Positions 56,901-64,000 of a DNA stretch of 64,000 nt are shown here, in pieces. The position numbers were made by a program, and so were the translations under genes. The notes under the pieces are model-generated. The model searched no databases. It was not told the DNA's origin and worked only from the letters and a program-made list of their open reading frames with translations. The DNA lies in contig OX579639.1 in NCBI GenBank assembly GCA_951230915.1, positions 620,001 through 684,000 on the forward strand. The letters are read 5' to 3'. This DNA comes from Antitrichia curtipendula (lineage: Eukaryota > Streptophyta > Bryopsida > Hypnales > Leucodontaceae). Each line of letters begins with the position of its first letter. Within the stretch, counting starts at the first letter, position 1.

Positions 56901-57850
56901 CTTCACGTCAAAAAGAAATAAGCGAGGTTGAAACTCTCTATGCTGCTCCACCTCCAATATTTCTCTATTCACTTCGAGTGAGAAACAACTTAATCATGTA
57001 TACGAAATTAGATAGCCCAACTAGCCATTGATACCACATCTAAATTTTGCTTAACTAGATACCAAAACAATAGATAAAGTGACTTCTTCATGAATCCCTA
57101 CGGCACTTCATCTTCGTCAGACCCGGATACACTCAAAATAACCACAACAAGCAAAATACAGAGCCTGAGGCCTTCGTCAACCTTTTGGTACTATTAGAGT
57201 GATGTCAGTTGGATAATAACAAAGAAATATGCAGTAAGTACCTTGAATTCGTGAAGTCAACTTTTTCAGCAAATGCTAAGTCAGAGTCACCAATGGCACT
57301 TGATCAAACTTTTAAATTAGAAAAGACTAATTCACCGTGCACAACTGTAAATGAAGCACAGAGCCATTCTAACTTGCGACCAGTTTTTCCGATGAACAAA
57401 CTCAGTCAAAAACTCCAGTACACACCGTGGACTCAAAAATGTTGCCAACCTAAACCTACTTTGCTGAGGACAAAATTGTTACATTCCAACATGCTTGAGA
57501 TTAGAAGTTACTCAGCGACATCCTCTTCAGGGCACACGGATGTCTTGTCAAGGATACCATATCACAAATGAAACCCTTGAAAAATCCAGCCTGACAAGGC
57601 GTAAAATCTCAACTACCCTATTCTTCTCTGCTCAGTGAAGGTTATAAACACTCAATACATACCCTCAACATTGATGTCCAGACATTGAGCAAGCCTCAAA
57701 ATTCAGAGCCGTGTAAGAGAACTAGGCCACAGGAGCTCGCTGGCATTTGTTTACTAGTCCCTGTCTACATCTACACCACCTCTAACTGGTGGATAACTAC
57801 ACATCTGACAAGCATAAAAAGGAGTCATAGAATTAATTCTTCAGTAAACT
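53911..57850. other. region between the MYB-CC and KH genes
   Basis: The left part (to about 54.3 kb) is probably promoter of the MYB-CC gene. An ATG-started 90-codon frame at 55099-55371 and one of 120 codons at 57209-57571 show no domain I recognise. The right part may hold 3' UTR of the KH gene on the minus strand. No gene is supported. Confidence 0.4.
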
Positions 57851-58033
57851 CATTCATAGTAGCTGACTGCACCTTTTTTGGTAGCCAGTAACTGCCGCCG
57901 TTTGATTCGCCTGTCACCGTTGCTCACCATCAGTACCACCGAAGAAAGGACTCTCCCAAAAGAGTAGCAAAAAACATCGCCGAAGGCATTTTTCAGGGTG
58001 GTACTGAGAATCACGCAAATAGTGCAGCTCAAA

Positions 58034-60827
58034 CTATCGCCGTGTTTTGGCACGCTTCATTCCTGGATTATTGAAAGGCGATGCTGTGCCGCTCATATGC
58101 GCAGGACTCTCCTCACGTAAAGTGCCGTTTAGCATAGCTAGTTCACGAAGCTGAGCTTTCTTTACAAGATCGAATGTCTCATCCTGAAGGAAGGGTACAA
58201 CAAACACATCTATTAGTGAGCCCTAAGTATGACATGGAGCTTATCCGGTTAATTCTGGACAATGACTACGAATGCACCTCTTAGCCAGAAAACATCATGT
58301 CATAACAACCTTCTCTGAGCGAACTTCTCTTTGCTGACTAACAAAGAGTCCGATGTAAACTTACCACAGGCTTCAGTAGTTCATGAAGTATCTCACGCGC
58401 ATGAATAAGCTGCGTATCAATAATATTAGCTGGAAGCTCTGCCTCCACCAACACATGCAAAGGCTCGTTCAAATGCTCGAAACCAGGTTTATCCCTCATT
58501 TTGTCTTCCTGTAAAGACAGATGCCTACCAGATAAGAAGGTGAACATCCAATATGCAGGTTTCATCTTTAGGTCAACTGCTGTTCACAACCTAACTGTTA
58601 GACAGCAGTACCTAGTGTCGGCATTGACAAACACGAACTGCAAAATTTGAAATGACTAACTCAATCACAACTTCGGCAATTTTCAAGATTACACTGACCT
58701 TAGCAGTGTCTTTAATAGAACCTCGACCACGAATTAATACACGGCAGCCTGTCGTTGCCTCCACACGCTTCAATGAATTTCCTCGTGGGCCCAGAATTCT
58801 CCCAACAAAATTAAACTGCCAGATGGAACAATTGCCTATATTAGCATGAATGAGACGAGAGATTGTGAATAGATTCAAAAGCGTAAAATCCCATTTCAAT
58901 GATAAGCACAAGCTTCTGAAACGCACCTATTCACAATAACGATACATAATCAATAGTCTAGGACAAAGTAAACGAGTAGATAAATCGGACAGATGCAACG
59001 TACTATAACTTGCGGAGAAAAAACACAACTAGAAAGGGAAATGAAAGGGAAAACCGGTAAGCCCTGGTAATAATAATCAACAAATCCGGAAGGAGTAATT
59101 GCACCCCAAAAGATCTAAACTCATTTCTCTTGTATGCAACTTCAAAGATTGAAAGCAGAAGCATCGCTCATACACTGCCCCACAATGAGCTAACCAAATA
59201 ATACCCAGAATATGAGATGTGTTTCGTACATTAGGGTACTTATCTACAGGAACATCGATGCGTTGAGTCTTCTTGACTATCGGCCCAGTGGGTGTACCAG
59301 GCGTCCCATGCCAGCCTACTTGGGGTAGTCGAAGCCTCTGGATCATCACATCCGCGAATTAATGACAATTGTTCGAACAAGCCACACAGGAAACGTCCAA
59401 AATGAAGCTACACAACAGCCTGTACGAGCTGAGCAAATAGATGCACCACATAAATCGACAGAGAATGAAGTGATCCTATGCATACATCGCCCCAGCCATT
59501 TAAGTCGCCTGAACCATTGTTATTTAGAATTGTGCCTGATGAAAGAGGGCTTCCATGCTCCAGCCCATCCTGATCGAGAAAAGATGAGTTTCCAACCAGC
59601 GCCGTTACTCGAACGATCTCTGTGTTCAGTGAATTCTCAGAACATTAATAAAAGTAATTCGCACAAAAGTGCATTATATGGACCAGAACTCAAACAGAAA
59701 AGAGAAGAAAAATGCACTAATTTTCATGAATGTTAGCCTCATTAAAAGGTTTAATTGTAAAAAGGAACCATGAAATCAAGCCCCGTCTCGCAAGTTGAGC
59801 AAAAAAAAGCTCTCAAGATCATGACGATAGGACCAGAACTCACCTTGATTCAATAAACGACTACAGTTGGGAAGGACTTGCATAAAAGGACCTAAATTTT
59901 GTCTTTCCGCAAGCAGTTCCGACAGATATCTGCACATTAATTGCGAAGCGGTTCCAATAAAAGATTTAAACATTGTGATACGTACAACCTAATTTACAAA
60001 TAAAATACCAAGACCGAAACGGAGGATCTCACGCATCTTTCCTGACAGAGTTGAGAACACGACAAACATCAACGAGAAAGATTCGTGCTGCATTAAACCC
60101 GAACGAGCGTCTGAGTCTCACACGAGAATTCATGCCAAACCCTAACCTTCAGGTTCACCTCCATGATAAGCAACAGGCACCAACTAATATCAAAACATGT
60201 CCTCAATTTGCACACGAAATTTGTTCTAGACAGCGAAGGAGGGCAGGACCCGTCGGTCAGTCATTTTATACTCAATTGCACTGCCGTCAATACTGGAGAA
60301 TGAAGGAGCTACTTAAATTAGTGTGATCATGTACTATTTCAAGCCTCCCTCTGATGTCACTCTGAATATTTCTTACATCAACCCCAATGAAAATTGAAAG
60401 TGTCACACATGACTGCTGAGTAGCAGAATTGGTAAAGGGCAAACGAAAGCGACCATCTGAAAGTCAGAATTGGACATGGATATGGTTGATCGGACCCCCT
60501 CCTCTCCGCACATCATAATGCGACCTATTTCTATCTGAAAATACGAGGTGCAAGCACGCAACACTTAACGACTATTGGCGAGAGGGGGGGGACAACCACA
60601 CCACACCATAAACAGGCAAAAACCAAAGTCCAATCGAATCGTAAGATTGAAACCGTGAGTCCACAAACGAGAGACTCGCTCGCTCAGGCCAGGCCAGGCG
60701 ACGAAGCAATGCAGATGGAAAAATTGACCACGTACTTGTCGTGCTCAGCAGCGGCAGAGGACGATCGAATTCCTACTTGCGGAGAACCACCAGCCGATGG
60801 TGAGAATTGCATATACCTCCCCGCCAT
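58034..60827 (-). CDS. KH-domain RNA-binding protein of the STAR/QUAKING-like family (At1g09660/SPIN1 type)
   Basis: Minus-strand exons 60827-60736, 59929-59844, 59619-59486, 59337-59230, 58815-58699, 58508-58365 and 58183-58034; phases agree and the product is 276 aa. The N terminus has the STAR dimerisation motif ([20 protein letters not shown], about residues 32-51), then NQEI. A maxi-KH domain follows, with [20 protein letters not shown] and the GxxG-type loop GPRGNSLKR, then [16 protein letters not shown] (QUA2-like). The C terminus ends [15 protein letters not shown], a probable nuclear signal. Plant relatives bind RNA and affect splicing and flowering (rice SPIN1). The start at 60827 (AGAGGAATGGCG) has the better context and gives [11 protein letters not shown]; an in-frame ATG at 60839 is the alternative. 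The donor after exon 1 (CAA/GTACGT) is acceptable. Confidence 0.93.
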
Positions 60828-61170
60828 TCCTCTCCGCATCCAATCTGCCAGATGTTCACCCTCTCCCCCCACCCCCGCCAATCCCCCTCCTCGCTAACAA
60901 CAACACCGGACCAGAGGCGGAAGAGCATCCATGAAAATTCGGGGACGCCCTAACGGCAACACAGCACAGGCATGAGGCGAGAGCCTAAAGGATCCGCAGA
61001 GCTTCGTCGGGGCTTGGCAAATACAGAATCAATGCAGCCGTAAATTGAAGGGAAAGAGCTGCAATTCCGTCTGCAAGTGCGAGCGTGGCTTGACTGCCTT
61101 GTGGCGTGGACCGGGGTATGAGGTGGAGGAAATGAAGGGGCGTGAGAGAGAGAGAGAGCAGGAGGTCACA
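60828..61170 (-). promoter_or_regulatory. leader and promoter region of the KH gene
   Basis: Minus-strand sequence upstream of the start codon is C/T-rich near 60860-60890 and ends in a (CT)n run at 61143-61158. The transcription start cannot be placed, and no TATA box is convincing. Confidence 0.4.
61143..61158 (+). repeat. (GA)8 microsatellite
   Basis: GA dinucleotide run about 320 bp upstream of the KH gene start. It reads as CT on the gene's strand, a common feature of plant core promoters. Confidence 0.85.
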
Positions 61171-61189
61171 ACAGGTATGCTTAACTTTA

Positions 61190-63540
61190 ACCCTTAACCC
61201 CTAAAAAAGCACAAGGGGTGGTCTCCCAAATTGTAAAGATGATTTATAAAGTGCAACTTACAAGAATAATTTAATGATGACTCTCAATCAAGAGTTGTAA
61301 AATATGGCCCATAGATCACATCTATATGGCTAAATCAACTACAATACAAACCAATCAATATTTTTTTCAATAATATTTGAAGCCAAAAATTAAAAATTCC
61401 TTCTACAATTAATTGTAGATTGAATATTTGTGCTTTTAAAGAATTTTTTTTTCCTTTTAAGGTTCAAAGTGTTAAATTCTAATCACGGTGATTTTTGAAT
61501 TTTTTTTTTTTTTTTTTTATTCGAGTCATTTTTGAAGGGTCATTTATCTGACTGAAAAAGGGTTTTTTTGAGACCAAACCTTTTGGTACACTTTGAATTA
61601 TAGAATATTTGCAAAGCAAAATCTACAAAATCTACATCATACAAATGTTGAAGAACTAATACAACAATCTTAAAAAAATTGATGGATGAAAAATTAATTT
61701 TTGCAAATTTGAGATGCCTATGTATTCATCTATTGTTCAAAATTTGAATGTCTTTCATCCCTTTGGAGGAATCAATGTTTTTTTGAATGTATGTACAATA
61801 GCTCGAGGTAGATGATCCTTTACTAAGCAACTATAGAATTTTCTTAAGAAAAAGATGCTAAATCCACACATTGCAAAAGATGTTTTTTAGGAATATTTGA
61901 CAATTCCTACTTCTTTGCATTTGAAATTTCTTTAAATTTTCAAAAGTAAAAATTTCATTGCTAGTTAAACTTTGTGCCCATTACCACAATCTTTTGAATC
62001 TCTAATTATAAAATGATATAGGAAATTTGTTTTGCACCATGATATTCTATACTACAATGCATCCTTGTAGTAAAAGATATAAGATTTATTACGGTTATTT
62101 TTATTTTACATAAATTTTCTTTCATTTTTTATTTAAAAACTTGTGATAATTTCAAAATTTTATGACATCCTAAAAACACATGACTTCATTCAAGAATTTT
62201 CAATGACAAAAGGGAGCATCTAAAGTAGAAGGGCTTGAAGTTCAATTCCAGTCATTAGTTTTAATAGCTTAGGAGTAAATAATTTTGAAAAAGAAGAGAC
62301 TTATCACAAACATGAGACATGTGATTTTGATCCAATATGTGCATTCTTCATGTCTACGTTAACCTTAAAATCATTTATTGTCCACTTTTGGGCATCATTC
62401 AGTCCTTATTCAATTAACGTTGAAAGGCAAACCTATGATCAAGTATTTGAACTTCAAATTAATTCACTTTGTATATTCCCATTATATTACTACACATAAA
62501 TGAAACTTCAAATTATTATTTTTCAAAGAGAAAATCCCTTGTTGTCTATAAATTATACCAATTTCAGATTACTTTGTGAAAATTTGAAATTAAAATTATC
62601 ATGAATTTTTAAACAAAAAGTAAAGAAAATTTATATGAAATTGAAAATAAGTGAGAAAAATCTGAAAATTTTACCATAAGGGTCTAATAAAGTGTAGAAT
62701 ATCTAGATGTAAACTAGATTTCTATTTCATTATATAATTAGAGTTTCAATAAGCCGTGGTAATAGGTACAAAGTTCAAATGGTGAAAAAAAAATTCTATT
62801 AGGGGAATTTTTCAAATTTCAAATTTGAATAGAAATTAGAATTAATGACCTCCATTTAAATAGTTGGGTTCAAAACCAATATATCCTTTTGGGAATAAAA
62901 TTTAGATCATAAGTTTGGAGCTATAATTGCCCAAACATGTGAAAGTGCGAGAAGTTTTTTGTGATCCGTTTAAAAACCATCTTCTTAAGTAGAGAAGTCA
63001 TAAATATCTCAAAAAGTCAATTTTTAACATTTCAATGAAATAGGGATGATTTTTGTAAATGATGAAAATCACTGTATTTGAAATAGAATGAAAATAGTGT
63101 AGAACTAACTAATCTATGTTGAATTTATTTAAAACACAATGAACTACCATATAATTTAGGTGCTTTGCTGATTTTTATAATTATGGAACTAGTGCAAGTT
63201 AGTTTTGTGAGTATAGAACATCTATACCTTAAATTACGTTGTTTGTTTTGTTTTGTTTTGTTTGATACATTGAGATCTAACAAACCGTGAAGCGTCCGGT
63301 AGCACTCTTGGTACCGCTCAAAAGCTCTTGACAAGAAGAGGTGCACAGATTTTGTTTGGTGATGTTTGGACAAACAGTGTGAAAATTGTTGAATTTCAAA
63401 GTTTTATATGAATTGAAAATTGATTTAAATTATTTTTTATTTTCATCAAATCGGCATGAAATGAGTCGAAATGGGTTGAAACGGGTTGAAAAAATAGATT
63501 ATCTTTTATTTTATAAAAATCATAAATTTCATGCCATAAA
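61190..63540. other. AT-rich intergenic stretch, no gene seen
   Basis: Homopolymer T runs (for example 61499-61519) and featureless AT-rich sequence. No ORF with protein-like composition. Confidence 0.5.
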
Positions 63541-63548
63541 ACGAAGTC

Positions 63549-64000
63549 TCTACACTCTTTTGTACATTGTGCTTTCTATTCATACCAATTTCGTGGCGTT
63601 TGGACCTATAATGTGAAAGTTATGATTTTTTAAAATAAAAATATTGAATTAATTTATTTTGTATTTTTGAAAAAACATAACTTTTACATCACATGTCCAA
63701 ACACCACAAAACAAAAACCTTTCACTCTTTTTGTACATAGAGTCTTATATTTGTGCCAGTTTCATAGCATTTGGACCTTTGATTAGAAAGCTAAGATTTT
63801 TTTAATTAAAAAAATTAAACTAATTAATTTTTTATTATGGAAAAAACATATCTTTCACATGGAATGTCCAAACGCCTCAAAACAAAGCCTTTACACTCTA
63901 TAAAGCATTCTATTTGTACCAAAAATGCAACCTATTACACTATTAATAGTGTTAAAATTTATTGAATTTCAAATTTTTTCTAAGTAAAAAATTTGAAAAT
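63549..64000. repeat. tandem fold-back repeats of about 170 bp, running off the window
   Basis: Units start near 63549, 63720 and 63889 with a CACTCTTTTGTACAT-like word. Within each unit, a left arm (GTGGCGTTTGGACC with GTGAAAGTTATG, at about 63592-63628) is followed by its inverted partner (CATAACTTTTACATCACATG, then TCCAAACACCAC, at about 63674-63706). Unit 2 repeats this at 63763-63803 and 63842-63880. Confidence 0.7.

Noticed and set aside
57209..57571. 120-codon plus-strand frame beyond the KH gene's 3' end
   Set aside because: The composition is not protein-like, there is no homologue I know, and it probably lies opposite the KH gene's 3' UTR.
59362..59736. 124-codon plus-strand frame
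   Set aside because: Antisense to exon 3 and introns of the KH gene, whose splice sites and protein match are consistent.
61193..61206. TTAACCCCTAAA-like word, possibly another TTAA element end or telomeric repeat
   Set aside because: Only about 12 bp match, the following sequence does not resemble the element interior, and no second end was found.

Overview
The window looks like nuclear DNA from a land plant. Evidence: many spliced genes with GT-AG introns (one GC-AG) and protein families typical of plants: a MYB-CC (GARP) PHR1-like factor, a STAR/KH RNA-binding protein of the Arabidopsis At1g09660 type, an MO25/CAB39 scaffold, a plant-type 2-oxoglutarate oxygenase and a probably plastid-targeted SAM methyltransferase. 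GC-richer gene islands separated by long, very AT-rich repeat tracts, plus an intact pogo/Tigger-type transposase gene, fit a non-seed plant such as a bryophyte better than a flowering plant. This placement is an inference; no marker in the window fixes the species.

Layout. 1-4.94 kb: a pogo-like DNA transposon with one intact 929-aa transposase ORF, matching inverted ends and subterminal repeats. 6.0-8.3 kb: a decayed minus-strand coding sequence broken by two fold-back elements. 8.2-18.5 kb: AT-rich repeats, including a repeated 21-bp palindrome, two copies of a TTAA-flanked element of about 930 bp, a CACTA-ended miniature element and a dispersed repeat of about 180 bp. 18.65-20.0 kb: a relic of a transposon-like protein gene. 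22.8-25.1 kb: MO25, minus strand, single coding exon with a leader intron. 25.1-32.2 kb: gene-poor, with a stretch dense in TCCGGA-type motifs. 32.6-34.8 kb: 2OG-Fe(II) oxygenase, 7 exons, plus strand. 36.3-38.8 kb: methyltransferase, 8 exons, plus strand. 38.9-48.7 kb: AT-rich, with a 2.0-kb non-autonomous CACTA element, a tRNA-like (SINE-like) repeat cluster and a third TTAA element. 49.3 kb: a Stowaway-like miniature element. 49.8-53.9 kb: MYB-CC factor, minus strand. 58.0-61.1 kb: KH/STAR protein, minus strand. 61.2-64.0 kb: AT-rich sequence with tandem fold-back repeats running off the end.

The five host genes are unrelated housekeeping or regulatory functions and show no operon-like or cluster logic. 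Exons of the four spliced genes were placed by hand: splice sites, phases and codon counts agree for every coding exon except the first exon of the methyltransferase, which is tentative. The most unusual content is in the repeats: the 21-bp palindrome family, the piggyBac-like TTAA elements, the intact pogo transposon and the tRNA-like array. No CRISPR array, rRNA gene or intact tRNA gene was seen.
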